Origin: Chitinophaga hostae
GTDB lineage: Bacteria > Bacteroidota > Bacteroidia > Chitinophagales > Chitinophagaceae
Direction of reading: 5' to 3'
DNA length: 64,000 bases
Assembly: GCF_018224885.1 (NCBI RefSeq)
Contig: NZ_JAGTXB010000009.1
Coordinates: 124,001-188,000 of the forward strand
A program made the translations under genes and the position numbers. The notes beneath the pieces were generated by a model that had not been told where the DNA came from, made no database searches, and was given only the letters and a program-made list of their open reading frames with translations. Numbering within the stretch: the stretch's first letter is position 1; each line of letters opens with the position of its first letter. This document shows positions 51,419-61,721 of this stretch, in pieces.

Positions 51419-54400
51419 TTGGCAAGAAAAACATACTATGGTGCTTTTGCCGTGATAGCAATTGTATCCTTTATCATTGTTGATACTGCCGCTAGGGATC
51501 GTTCTGGGAATCTGAAATTATCGAGAAAGAGCTGGAAGCCGGATACCACCATAACAGGTCAAACCAAAATCGATACTACCGGAAAAAAAGATACCTTGAA
51601 ATACCCCCTTCAGGACAGACGCGGCCCCAAAATAACGGATCCGGGGTCGAAAGGCGCTATTGATCTGAAGGACCCGGCGAACATCAACAAAACTGTGGAA
51701 TACGACCCCGTTACGAAACAATACACTGTTACCGAAAAAATCGGTAACCAGTATTATCGTAACCCTACCTATATGAGCTTCGACGAGTTCTATAAACTGC
51801 AGTCCAAACAAAGCGAACAGGATTACTGGCAAAAAAGAGCCAGCGCACTTGGTAACCTGAACCAACGCGCCAACGGTCCCGCACTATACAACGGTAATAA
51901 CCTTTTTGACCGCATCTTCGGAGGCAGTAAAGTTGATATACGCCCGCAGGGAAGCCTGGATCTCACCTTTGGTTACCAGGGACAAAATATCAAGAACCCC
52001 GTTCTGGTGGAACAAGCCAGGAAAAACGGCGGCTTTAACTTTGATATGGGCATCAACATGAACGTGGTAGGTAAGATCGGCGACAAACTGAAGCTGATCA
52101 CCAACTATAATACCCAGTCCCAGTTCGATTTTGAAAACCAGGTAAAGCTGGAATATACCGGCTATGCCGACGAAATAATCAAGAAAATAGAAGCAGGTAA
52201 TGTTAGCTTCCCCCTGCGCAGCTCCCTCATTTCCGGGATCCAGTCGCTCTTCGGGGTAAAAACCCAACTGCAGTTTGGCCGCTTAACCGTTACCAGCGTC
52301 CTCTCCAACCAGAAGTCACAGAAACAAAACCTCATGCTCAAAGGCGGTACCCAGGTACAGGACTACAACCTGAGAGCAGATGAATACGAAGATAACCGCC
52401 ACTTCCTGCTGGCGCAGTACTTCCGGGATACCTTCAACTATGCGATGTCCAACCTGCCGGTTATCAGGTCGCTCACAAATATTACCAGGCTGGAAGTATG
52501 GGTCACCAATAAAACCGGGGCTACCACACAAACCCGCGATATTGTAGGGTTGATGGACCTGGCCGAACAAAACCCGTTCAATAAAACAGCCATTCATGTT
52601 AATACTTCCTCTAAACTGCCAGACAGAGGAACGAATGACCTTTATTCAAACCTCATCCGCGACCCGATGAGCCGGAACACGGGGACGGTCGTAAGCCGGT
52701 TGCTCTCACTGGGTCTGCAACCGGTGTCGGAATTTGAGAAAACATTTGCCCGTAAACTCGATTCTACCGAATACACCTATAACAGACAACTGGGTTTCAT
52801 CTCCCTTAATCAGCAATTACAGGCCGATGAAGTACTGGCAGTAGCCTATCAGTACACCTACAATGGAAGGGTATACCAGGTAGGAGAGTTTTCGCAGGAT
52901 GTGCCACCAGACCAGAACAATAGTGCCAACCAGCCGGTATTGTTCCTCAAATTGCTGAAAGCCACTTCTGCCCGTCCTACCCTGCCCATCTGGGACCTGA
53001 TGATGAAAAATATTTATGCCACCGGCGCGTTCCAGGTAAACAAGGAAGATTTCCGGATGGATGTATACTATAAAGATCCCGGTGCGGAAGGGCGTCCCCC
53101 CAGCGATAAACGGTATATCCCGGATGCCAAGGGCGATTTTGCCGGCGCTCCGATCATTACCATTCTCAGCCTGGACCGTTTAAATAATCAACTGGATCCG
53201 CAACCGGATGGTGTTTTCGATTACGTGGAAGGCTATACGATAAACTCTCTCACCGGTAAAATCATGTTCCCCGTACTGGAACCTTTTTCCGGCGGTCTGA
53301 AAAAAGCCTTCGGTGGAGATGCCACACTCGAAAAGCAATACCTCTATAATGTGCTGTACGACTCCATCAAAGTAGTTGCCCAGCAGTTCCCGCAACTTAA
53401 CCGGTATGTAATACGTGGCTCTTATAAATCGGCCAGCTCCTCGGAAATAAACCTGGGCTCCGGCACCACCATTCCGCCAGGATCCGTTACGGTAACCGCC
53501 GGCGGACAACAACTCCGGGAGAACGTGGATTATATCATTGATTACAACCTCGGCAGACTGAAAATTATTAACGGCGGGGTGTTGAACTCCGGCGTACCTA
53601 TCAATGTACAGTTTGAAAACAACGCGCTTTTCGGGCAGCAGGTCAGAAATTATTTCGGTACCCGCCTCGATTATATGGTGAACGATAAGTTAAGCCTGGG
53701 TGGTACTATCGTGCGGATGAGTGAAAGACCCTATTACCAGAAAGTGAATTATGGGGAAGATCCTATCAAGAACACCATGGTAGGACTGGACGCAAACTAC
53801 GCTTCCGAATGGAAAGGACTGAACCGATTCCTCGATAAATTACCCAACTATACCAGCACTTCGCCATCCAATATATTGTTTACCGGTGAGGTGGCCCGGT
53901 TATTCCCCGGCCATAGTAAACTGGTGAATCAACCCGGTAGCAGAGAAGGTACTGCTTATATCGACGACTTTGAAGGCGTGAAAAGCGGGTATGATCTCAA
54001 GTTCCCGGCTACCAGCTGGGCACTGGCTTCTACCCCCAAAGGCGCTACCGATGCCTCCGGCCGGGTAATGTTCCCGGAAGCAGAACTGAATAATATATTG
54101 GATTACGGAAAAAACAGGGCAAAACTGGCCTGGTATATCATTGAACCTACCCTGCAGTTACCCAAATCTCCTAACCTGCCCCCGGGAATTTCCGTGGACG
54201 ATCAGTCCGATCCCCGCAGCAGGTTGGTATATCAGAAAGAAGTATTTAAAAACAGGTCAACCGACTTCGGACAAAGCCAGCTCAGCACACTCGATCTGGC
54301 CTACTACCCCGTTGAAAGAGGCCCTTACAACTTTACCAACAACCCGCTCATGATGGACCGGGATGGTAAACTCGCCAGGCCGCAAACCAGGTGGGGCGGT

Positions 54401-57400
54401 ATTATGAGGGCAATCGACAACAGCGATTTTGAAACGGCTAACATAGAATATATCGAATTCTGGATACAGGATCCGTTTATTAAACAGGGCAACAGCGCCG
54501 GCGGTTCCCTCTACTTTAACCTCGGTAACGTATCAGAAGATATCCTCAAAGATTCCAAGAAATTCTTTGAAAATGGTATGCCTGATCCTAACCAGAATCC
54601 CAATAAGATCGATTCTTCCAAATGGGGCCGCTTACCGAAGTTCCAACAGCAGATCACACAGGCATTCGATAATGACCCCAATATCCGCAGCTACCAGGAT
54701 GTGGGTTACGACGGGTTAAAGTCACAGGATGAAGGCGCCTTCTTCAAAACATACATGGATACACTGCGTATGAACTATGGCGGAAGCCCGGTATATAACC
54801 AGGCCGTAAAAGATCCGGCCAATGATGATTACAAACATTATCGTGATCCAACGTATAATGGCATGAACATCCTGCAACGCTATAAAAGCTATAGCAATCC
54901 GGAAGGAAACTCGCCGGTATCTGATCCCAAATCGACGTTTTCTTCCGCTGCAACGAATATTCCTGAGTCGGAAGACCTGAACAGGGATAATACCATGAAT
55001 GAAACAGAGGAGTATTTTCAATACCGGGTAGACCTGAAACCTAATATGCAGGTAGGTACCAATTTTATCGTAGATAAGATACAGGCTGATGTGACCCTGC
55101 CCAATAATCAGAAAACAACAGAAACCTGGTACCAGTTTAAGGTGCCTCTGAATCAGTATAATGCCAAAGTAGGTAACATACCGGATTTTAAATCGATCCG
55201 CTTCATGCGTATGTTCCTCACCAACTTTACTGATTCTGTGGTAGTACGTTTTGCAAAATTGGAACTGGTACGCAATCAGTGGCGCCGGTATATGTATGAA
55301 CTGCGCCCAGGTGATCCGATTCCTTTGGATAATTCTACGTCCTTCAATTCTTCTGCGGTAAATATTGAAGAAAACTCTTCCCGTACGCCTATTCCTTATG
55401 TGCTGCCTCCGGGAGTAGTAAGACAAAATACGATCAGCACCAATAATACCACGCTGCAATTAAATGAGCAGTCCTTGTCCGTACAGCTCTGTAACCTGAA
55501 AGATGGTGAGATACGGGCCCTGTACAAAACGCTGAACATGGATTTGCGCCAGTACAAAAAACTGCAGATGTATATCCACGCAGAGGCAGTAGGCGCCGCC
55601 ACGGCATTGAAAGACGGACAGATCCAGGCGGTAATACGTATTGGTAGCGACTTTGTAAGCAACTACTACGAATACCGTATCCCGTTAAAAGTAACAGATT
55701 GGAACGGCCCGAAGACAGCATTAGACATCTGGCCTGAACGTAACAATATGGAGCTGGTAATGTCACAGCTGAGCGCCCTGAAACAAAAGCGCAATATGTG
55801 CGACTCCTGTTCTCCGCTGCTGCCATACCCGCAGGTACCGGTGGCCGACCAGTATGGTAACTTCATGCAGGTAGTAGGTAACCCAAGTTTGGGAGATGCC
55901 CGCACCATGATGATAGGTATCCAGAATCCCAAAGACGACGGCCAACCCCGCTGCGCTGAAGTTTGGCTGGATGAGCTGCGGCTTTCTGATTTTGATGAAA
56001 AAGGAGGCTACGCCGCATTGGCCAGGGTGGATGTACAACTTTCCGACCTCGGTACCATTTCGGTTTCCGGTAACATGCACACGGCAGGTTTCGGAAATAT
56101 TGATCAACGCGTAAATGAGCGGTTCAGGGATAACTTCCTGCAATATGATGCGGCCGCTAACCTGGATCTGGGTAAACTGTTGCCAAAGAAACTGGCTATC
56201 TCCATACCGGTATATGCAGGTTATTCACAGTCGGTCAGTAACCCGGAATATGATCCCTACGACCTGGATATTAAATTGAAAGATAAGATGGCGTTGGCCA
56301 GAAGCCGCGCAGAAAGAGATTCGATCCGCAGGAATGCACAGGATTTCACCTCTATCAAAAGCCTGAACTTTACCAATGTCCGGAAGCTGAACCTGGGCGG
56401 CGGTGGAAAACGGCATCTCTGGGACCTGGAGAACTTTGACCTCAGCTACTCCTTCTCGCAGATATTGCGGCATAACCCGCTTATCCAGAATGATATGCTT
56501 ACCAAGCATAGGGGAGGACTCGGCTATAATTACGCCGGGCAACCGCATTACCTGGAACCGTTTAAAAAGCTGATTAAAAGTAAAACGCACTGGCTCGATC
56601 TGATCCGTGATTTCAATATCAACTATGTACCGTCTATCCTGAGTTTCAGGGCAGATATATCCAGGCAGTTCGGCGTTACCAGGGTACGTAACGTGGGCGG
56701 TGATGTGAAATACCAGCTGCCGGAAACCTATAATAAATACTTTACGTTCGATCGTTACTACACTGTGAAATGGGATCTTACCCGTAGCATTAACTTTGAA
56801 TTTAATGCGGTAAACAACGCACGCATCGATGAGCCCAACGGCCGTATCGACGATGCCTCGAAGAAAGATACCGTGCGGAGGAATTTCTTCAAAGGCGGGC
56901 GTAATACCAATTACATGCATAACGCCAACTTCACCTATACACTGCCTACATCCAAATTCCCGGCACTGAGCTGGACCAACATTGCATTTGGATATAGTAC
57001 AGAATATCGGTGGACAGGCGCTTCACAGCTGGCGCTATACCTGGGTAACGCGATAGAAAATTCCCAGCAGAAAACGCTGACGGCAGAATTTAAATTTACG
57101 GAGCTCTATAACAAATCGAAATTCCTCAGGACGATCAATACCCGTAAGCCGCAGAATAATAACAATAACAACAATAATAACCAGAATAACAAAACCGCCG
57201 GTAACAATCAGCAGAATCAAAACCAACCTGCCGCCGATGAAATATCACCATGGGTGAAAGGTTTGCTGAAACCGCTGATGATGCTGAAACGGATTGGTTT
57301 CAACTATAATGAGAATGCAGGTACGCGCCTGCCTGGTTATATCGACAGTACCAAAATTATTGGTATGAATTGGGCTACCATGGCGCCAGGACTGAACTTC

Positions 57401-58690
57401 GTATTTGGCTACCAACCGGATAGAAAGTGGCTGGACAAATTTGCGCAGAAAGGACTGATTACACCGGATACCCTGTTTAATATACAGGCCCAGCAACAGT
57501 TTACACAAAGGTGGGATTTACAGGCCCAGCTGGAACCGTTCAATGACCTGCGTATAGATCTGACCATGACCAAGTCATTTACCAAAACGCATACAGAACT
57601 GTTCAAGAACCTGACCGATCCTTCGAACTTCCAGCACCTCAGCCCTTATGACGCTGGTGGGTTTGAGATTACCTACATCGCCATTAAAACCATGTTTGGT
57701 AAAATCAATACGGCAGATGGCGTTTCACAAACCTTCCGCAACTTTGAGACTTACCGGAACGCCATTTCAAAAAGACTGGGCGCCGTCAATCCATATAACA
57801 AAGATCCGGGCGTGCCTTCCGGCGATCCGAAAGATCCAACCTATGCTTACGGCTATACCCGGTATGCACAGGATGTACTGATACCGGCCTTCCTGGCAGC
57901 ATATACCGGTACTACGCCAGATAAGGTAGCGTTGCTGAAACAAGGTAATGATAACGTGAAAAGTAATCCTTTCAGCAACTATATACCCAAACCTAACTGG
58001 AGCCTTACCTATAACGGGTTGACCAAGCTGGAACCATTCCGTTCTTTCCTGACCAACTTTACCATCAGGCATGCGTATACGGGTTCACTCAGCATGAACT
58101 CCTATAATACCTCCATGTACTTTGAAGATCCGCGGCTGACAGGCTTCCCGGCATTCAGAGACACAGTATCAGGGAACTACTTCCCTTACTTCCTGGTACC
58201 TAACCTTACACTGACGGAATCGTTTTCTCCGTTACTGGGTGTGGACCTCACTTTTGTGAACAGCCTGAATGCCAGGGTGGAATTCAGGAAAAGCCGATCC
58301 CTCAGTTTGAGCCTGATTGATTACCAGTTAACAGAAATACGCTCCAGCGAAATTATTATAGGTGCGGGATACCGCGTGAGAGGAGTGCAGATGCCTTTCT
58401 CTTTCAGCAAAAATGGGGGTAAGAAAATACAGAACGATATGAACTTCAGACTGGATCTGAGCTTCCGTGACGATAAAACCGCCAATAACCGGTTGGATGC
58501 CGACTTGTCGATCCCAACCAGCGGTCAGAAGGTGATAGGCATTTCACCATCTATCGACTACGTGGTCAACAACCGTTTGAACCTTCGTTTCTTCTATGAC
58601 CGGCGACAAACCATACCGGTTATATCCACCGCATACCCAATAACCAGTACGAGCGGAGGTATTACGTTCAGATTTGTATTGTCGCAGTAG
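51419..58690 (+). CDS. sprA: Type IX secretion translocon SprA (Sov)
   Basis: SprA is the very large outer-membrane barrel through which type IX secretion exports proteins to the cell surface. The 2423-residue length is typical. A signal-anchor-like segment (AVIAIVSFIIVDTAA) is followed by the family's repeated regions; IDDFEGVKSGYDLKFPA and RCAEVWLDELRLSDFDEKGG are highly characteristic. The start is TTG at 51419, since a stop lies five codons upstream and no ATG or GTG precedes the signal segment. An Asn/Gln tract of about 27 residues sits near residue 1912. Another T9SS-linked gene (porD) is 27 kb upstream. The gene ends 22 bp before an 88-bp-arm palindrome. Confidence 0.96.
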   Translation: MARKTYYGAFAVIAIVSFIIVDTAARDRSGNLKLSRKSWKPDTTITGQTKIDTTGKKDTLKYPLQDRRGPKITDPGSKGAIDLKDPANINKTVEYDPVTKQYTVTEKIGNQYYRNPTYMSFDEFYKLQSKQSEQDYWQKRASALGNLNQRANGPALYNGNNLFDRIFGGSKVDIRPQGSLDLTFGYQGQNIKNPVLVEQARKNGGFNFDMGINMNVVGKIGDKLKLITNYNTQSQFDFENQVKLEYTGYADEIIKKIEAGNVSFPLRSSLISGIQSLFGVKTQLQFGRLTVTSVLSNQKSQKQNLMLKGGTQVQDYNLRADEYEDNRHFLLAQYFRDTFNYAMSNLPVIRSLTNITRLEVWVTNKTGATTQTRDIVGLMDLAEQNPFNKTAIHVNTSSKLPDRGTNDLYSNLIRDPMSRNTGTVVSRLLSLGLQPVSEFEKTFARKLDSTEYTYNRQLGFISLNQQLQADEVLAVAYQYTYNGRVYQVGEFSQDVPPDQNNSANQPVLFLKLLKATSARPTLPIWDLMMKNIYATGAFQVNKEDFRMDVYYKDPGAEGRPPSDKRYIPDAKGDFAGAPIITILSLDRLNNQLDPQPDGVFDYVEGYTINSLTGKIMFPVLEPFSGGLKKAFGGDATLEKQYLYNVLYDSIKVVAQQFPQLNRYVIRGSYKSASSSEINLGSGTTIPPGSVTVTAGGQQLRENVDYIIDYNLGRLKIINGGVLNSGVPINVQFENNALFGQQVRNYFGTRLDYMVNDKLSLGGTIVRMSERPYYQKVNYGEDPIKNTMVGLDANYASEWKGLNRFLDKLPNYTSTSPSNILFTGEVARLFPGHSKLVNQPGSREGTAYIDDFEGVKSGYDLKFPATSWALASTPKGATDASGRVMFPEAELNNILDYGKNRAKLAWYIIEPTLQLPKSPNLPPGISVDDQSDPRSRLVYQKEVFKNRSTDFGQSQLSTLDLAYYPVERGPYNFTNNPLMMDRDGKLARPQTRWGGIMRAIDNSDFETANIEYIEFWIQDPFIKQGNSAGGSLYFNLGNVSEDILKDSKKFFENGMPDPNQNPNKIDSSKWGRLPKFQQQITQAFDNDPNIRSYQDVGYDGLKSQDEGAFFKTYMDTLRMNYGGSPVYNQAVKDPANDDYKHYRDPTYNGMNILQRYKSYSNPEGNSPVSDPKSTFSSAATNIPESEDLNRDNTMNETEEYFQYRVDLKPNMQVGTNFIVDKIQADVTLPNNQKTTETWYQFKVPLNQYNAKVGNIPDFKSIRFMRMFLTNFTDSVVVRFAKLELVRNQWRRYMYELRPGDPIPLDNSTSFNSSAVNIEENSSRTPIPYVLPPGVVRQNTISTNNTTLQLNEQSLSVQLCNLKDGEIRALYKTLNMDLRQYKKLQMYIHAEAVGAATALKDGQIQAVIRIGSDFVSNYYEYRIPLKVTDWNGPKTALDIWPERNNMELVMSQLSALKQKRNMCDSCSPLLPYPQVPVADQYGNFMQVVGNPSLGDARTMMIGIQNPKDDGQPRCAEVWLDELRLSDFDEKGGYAALARVDVQLSDLGTISVSGNMHTAGFGNIDQRVNERFRDNFLQYDAAANLDLGKLLPKKLAISIPVYAGYSQSVSNPEYDPYDLDIKLKDKMALARSRAERDSIRRNAQDFTSIKSLNFTNVRKLNLGGGGKRHLWDLENFDLSYSFSQILRHNPLIQNDMLTKHRGGLGYNYAGQPHYLEPFKKLIKSKTHWLDLIRDFNINYVPSILSFRADISRQFGVTRVRNVGGDVKYQLPETYNKYFTFDRYYTVKWDLTRSINFEFNAVNNARIDEPNGRIDDASKKDTVRRNFFKGGRNTNYMHNANFTYTLPTSKFPALSWTNIAFGYSTEYRWTGASQLALYLGNAIENSQQKTLTAEFKFTELYNKSKFLRTINTRKPQNNNNNNNNNQNNKTAGNNQQNQNQPAADEISPWVKGLLKPLMMLKRIGFNYNENAGTRLPGYIDSTKIIGMNWATMAPGLNFVFGYQPDRKWLDKFAQKGLITPDTLFNIQAQQQFTQRWDLQAQLEPFNDLRIDLTMTKSFTKTHTELFKNLTDPSNFQHLSPYDAGGFEITYIAIKTMFGKINTADGVSQTFRNFETYRNAISKRLGAVNPYNKDPGVPSGDPKDPTYAYGYTRYAQDVLIPAFLAAYTGTTPDKVALLKQGNDNVKSNPFSNYIPKPNWSLTYNGLTKLEPFRSFLTNFTIRHAYTGSLSMNSYNTSMYFEDPRLTGFPAFRDTVSGNYFPYFLVPNLTLTESFSPLLGVDLTFVNSLNARVEFRKSRSLSLSLIDYQLTEIRSSEIIIGAGYRVRGVQMPFSFSKNGGKKIQNDMNFRLDLSFRDDKTANNRLDADLSIPTSGQKVIGISPSIDYVVNNRLNLRFFYDRRQTIPVISTAYPITSTSGGITFRFVLSQ
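57154..57234 (+). repeat. AAT/AAC-rich low-complexity tract inside sprA
   Basis: In-frame AAT/AAC and CAG/CAA codons encode an Asn/Gln run (about residues 1912-1938) between two barrel segments. It is likely a flexible loop and a place for slippage length change. Confidence 0.7.
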
Positions 58691-58999
58691 AACGAATAGC
58701 GAATTATGGAGGTTTTTTCTTGCCCAGGATTAGACTGATTTTGATGATTTATAGGATTTTTCTTTAATAATTTTTTGATTTGAAAAGATTCGGGGAGATA
58801 TAAGCGAATTTATCCGCTCGTATCTCCCCGAATCTTTTCAAATCAAAAAATTATTAAAGAAAAATCCTATAAATCATCAAAATCAGTCTAATCCTGGGCA
58901 AGAAAAAAATCCATAATTATTTTTTCGCGACACGAATATCAATACACAAGTCCCGTAATTTGAAATTCGTAATTCGTAATTATTTACTAGGTTTGCGCC
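58691..58999. other. sprA downstream gap, filled by a long palindrome
   Basis: The 309-bp gap has no credible gene. It consists of the 88-bp-arm palindrome (58713-58908) and then about 90 bp of AT-rich sequence with short repeats of AATTCGTAAT near 58963-58980, before the GTG start of the small Cys/His protein. Confidence 0.75.
58713..58908. repeat. 88-bp-arm perfect palindrome after sprA
   Basis: Arms 58713-58800 and 58821-58908 are exact reverse complements over 88 bp, with a 20-nt loop that itself contains AGCG/CGCT. Similarity continues outward for about 12 more bases with one mismatch and one indel. The arms show a 9-bp rhythm (GGATTAGAC, TGATTTTGA, TGATTTATA, GGATTTTTC) like that of the folE-fabD palindrome. 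Confidence 0.97.
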
Positions 59000-59371
59000 G
59001 TGAAAGGGTTCGCGATCATATGCATATTGATGGGGTTATTGCTGCAGAATTTCAGCAAAAGCCTGATTGTCATGCAGTTCAAGGTGAACCAGTCTTTTAT
59101 CGCCAGTGAACTTTGCGAAAACAGGAATAAACCCCAGATGCATTGTAATGGCCGTTGTCATCTCAAAAAGGAACTGGACCGGGATGCACAACAGGAGAAA
59201 AATAACAATAACGGCAAAGATAAATATGAAGTGATGTTTGTAGAAGCAATACAATCGTTTCATACAACAACACAACCTGACCAGATCACTTTTATTTCTT
59301 TTTATAAAGCTCCCAGTCTGGATGCACCCGTATCTTCCGTTTTTCACCCGCCGCAGTCAGTAGTTTCCTGA
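59000..59371 (+). CDS. Small Cys/His-motif membrane protein, putative metal binding
   Basis: A 123-residue protein with an N-terminal hydrophobic segment (GFAIICILMGLLLQ) that may be a signal peptide or anchor. A conserved-looking cluster follows: C39 and then H48-C49-N-G-R-C53-H54. I recall similar small proteins with a C-x-N-K-P...CNGxC pattern beside TonB receptors in Bacteroidota; no function is established. The Cys/His spacing suggests binding of a soft metal such as copper. The start is GTG at 59000. It lies 63 bp upstream of a TonB-dependent receptor, with the BNR lipoprotein beyond it. Confidence 0.65.
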   Translation: MKGFAIICILMGLLLQNFSKSLIVMQFKVNQSFIASELCENRNKPQMHCNGRCHLKKELDRDAQQEKNNNNGKDKYEVMFVEAIQSFHTTTQPDQITFISFYKAPSLDAPVSSVFHPPQSVVS

Positions 59372-59434
59372 TATCTCCTTATTCTACCTGACTAACTCTG
59401 TTTGCTTACAGCGAACAGTAAACCGTTTATTTAC

Positions 59435-61717
59435 ATGAAACAATGTTGTTTACTCATCATTGCGTGTATGGCTGTGTATAGCAGTTATGCACAGCAATTA
59501 CATGGGCGTGTGGCAGATGCGCAAACCAAAGAAGCATTACCGGGCGTGAACGTAAGACTGCTGCATACCGCAGCGGGATGTAACACCAATGCACAGGGCC
59601 GGTACGACTTACCTGTTACTGCTACCGACTCAATAGAAATATCATATATGGGTTATATCACCCGGCAGGTAGCCGCTCATGCGGCGGCTCATATGCCTGT
59701 GATTTATCTCGAGCCACGAACTGCTAATCTGAACGAAATTATCGTTTCTTCTTCCCGCGATAAGCAACAGCGCACAGAGGCGCCTATAGCCATCAGCACC
59801 ATTTCTCCGCAAACATTAAACGATACCAAAGCCACCACCCTCGACCAGGTATTGAATAAGGTAAGCGGTGTGTACATGGTGGACCTGGGTAACGAACAGC
59901 ATACCATGGCCATCCGTCAGCCGATAGGTTATAAAAGCCTGTTTTTATATCTGGAAGATGGTATTCCTATCAGAACCATCGGCGACTTCAATCACAATGC
60001 GTTGATAGAAATTAATATGGCTGCTTTACGCAATATAGAAGTGATCCGGGGGCCGGCCTCTTCTTTATACGGCAGTGAAGCGGTGGGGGGCGCCGTTAAT
60101 TTTATTACCGCATCGCCCACACTGGTACCTACCGCTAAAGTGCAGCTGGAAGGCAGCAACTGGGGATACAAAAGAGCTGATTTTAGTGTATCCAATACCG
60201 TTAAAAAAGTGGGTTTTGCGGTGAGCGGTTACTATGCCAACCAAAGTAATGGGTACATGGATCACAGCGACTTTCATAAACTTGCGCTGACCGCAAAAGT
60301 TGACTACCAGTTGAATGAGAAAACCAAATGGACCAATGCCGCTACACTGATCAATTATAAAACAGATCAGACCGGCGGGCTTGACAGCACTCATTTCTTT
60401 GCAAAAGACTACCGTAACTTCCAGACGTTCACTTACCGGGAAGTAAAAGCCTTACGTGTACGCAGCACATTGGATCATGAATGGAGCAGCAGCAACCATA
60501 CTACTTTTACTGCCTTCTTCCGTAATAATACTATTGCACAAAATCCTTTTTATGCTATTAAGGATGTAAAAGGCACACAGAATGCAAACGGGCAGATCAA
60601 CAGCGATGGGTTTAACAGCTATGGCATTATTGTACAACATAAAAAACAGTTTAACTGGAAGGATGCTGCGCTGATAGCCGGCGTCAGCGCTGATTACAGT
60701 CCTGCTACCTATATAGCTGATTATATTGCCATCACAAAAAATGCAGGTGGCTATTATGCCAGTTACCGGGAAACTGATTCCGTGTTAACAGATTATCGTG
60801 TGGGTTTACTTAACAGTGCCGTATATACGCAATTCGAATTTTCACCCGTCAATAAAATGAGAGTGATAGCCGCGCTGCGCTACGACCGGATGGATTATAA
60901 TTTTGAAAATCATCTTACCTCATCAGCTTACACCGGCGCTCCCACTGAACGTAATAATTTTAATGCGCTTACACCCAAATTGGGACTTACTTATAACCTT
61001 GGCAACAATCGTGGTCTGTACGCCAACTATAGCGTAGGGTTTGCACCACCCAACATTTCAGAACTATATACCGGTGTGAAAGTGCCGGTGTTGAAATCGG
61101 CTACCTATCAAAATTATGAAGCAGGTGGATGGTTTGGATTCGCCAACCATAGAGGATATGCAGACCTGAGTGTTTACCGAATGAATGGTACTAACGAAAT
61201 TATCAGTGTGAGAAATGCAGATGGCGTATATGAAAACCGCAATACCGGCGCCACCACACATAGCGGAATAGAGTGGACCGTTAAGTATGAACCTGTTGCC
61301 GGTTTGTTACTGCGCACCAGCGGTACTTATGCAGCACATATTTTTAAAGCTTATGAAGATGGTAATAAAGTATACACCAACAGCCAGATGAATGGTGCAC
61401 CTAAATGGATATCCAATACAGAAGTTACCTGGAAACCTGTTGTGCTAAAAGGTTTCAGGATAGGTGCGGAATGGCAGCATATCGGTAAATATTTTATGGA
61501 TGCCGCCAATACCGCGATATATAATGGATACGATCTGTTTAATGCAAGAGCAGGTTATGCATTTAAAGGATTTGAATGCTGGCTGAATTGCATGAACATA
61601 GGCGATCAGCTGTATGCAACTACAGCGGAAAAATCTGCCTATGGAAAAACATACAGGGTAGGGCCGCGACAAACATTCAATTTTGGAGTGGCTTATACAT
61701 TTACCGGAAAAAATTAA
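59435..61717 (+). CDS. TonB-dependent outer membrane receptor
   Basis: A 760-residue TonB-dependent receptor. The start at 59435 gives a good signal peptide (MKQCCLLIIACMAVYSSYAQ). A carboxypeptidase-like beta-sandwich (LHGRVADAQTKEALPGVNVR) precedes the plug (EIIVSSSRDKQQRTEAPIAIS, quoted by its start, then IEVIRGPASSLYGSEAVGGAVNF) and the barrel, which ends in an aromatic-containing strand (TFNFGVAYTFTGKN). It lacks the SusC signature and is closer to siderophore, cobalamin or metal receptors. Both neighbours carry Cys/His motifs, so metal uptake is a fair guess. It is followed after 4 bp by the BNR lipoprotein gene. Confidence 0.92.
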   Translation: MKQCCLLIIACMAVYSSYAQQLHGRVADAQTKEALPGVNVRLLHTAAGCNTNAQGRYDLPVTATDSIEISYMGYITRQVAAHAAAHMPVIYLEPRTANLNEIIVSSSRDKQQRTEAPIAISTISPQTLNDTKATTLDQVLNKVSGVYMVDLGNEQHTMAIRQPIGYKSLFLYLEDGIPIRTIGDFNHNALIEINMAALRNIEVIRGPASSLYGSEAVGGAVNFITASPTLVPTAKVQLEGSNWGYKRADFSVSNTVKKVGFAVSGYYANQSNGYMDHSDFHKLALTAKVDYQLNEKTKWTNAATLINYKTDQTGGLDSTHFFAKDYRNFQTFTYREVKALRVRSTLDHEWSSSNHTTFTAFFRNNTIAQNPFYAIKDVKGTQNANGQINSDGFNSYGIIVQHKKQFNWKDAALIAGVSADYSPATYIADYIAITKNAGGYYASYRETDSVLTDYRVGLLNSAVYTQFEFSPVNKMRVIAALRYDRMDYNFENHLTSSAYTGAPTERNNFNALTPKLGLTYNLGNNRGLYANYSVGFAPPNISELYTGVKVPVLKSATYQNYEAGGWFGFANHRGYADLSVYRMNGTNEIISVRNADGVYENRNTGATTHSGIEWTVKYEPVAGLLLRTSGTYAAHIFKAYEDGNKVYTNSQMNGAPKWISNTEVTWKPVVLKGFRIGAEWQHIGKYFMDAANTAIYNGYDLFNARAGYAFKGFECWLNCMNIGDQLYATTAEKSAYGKTYRVGPRQTFNFGVAYTFTGKN

Positions 61718-61721
61718 AAGG

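Noticed and set aside
54722..55459. 245-codon open frame on - opposite sprA
   Set aside because: Inside a continuous sprA frame; the Arg/Ile-rich composition is typical of antisense.
56225..56920. 231-codon open frame on - opposite sprA
   Set aside because: Same reason; no signal or domain.
58713..58908. Long palindromes considered as insertion-sequence ends or MITEs
   Set aside because: No flanking target-site duplication could be identified, the arms differ between loci, and no transposase is present, so a mobile-element call is not supported yet.
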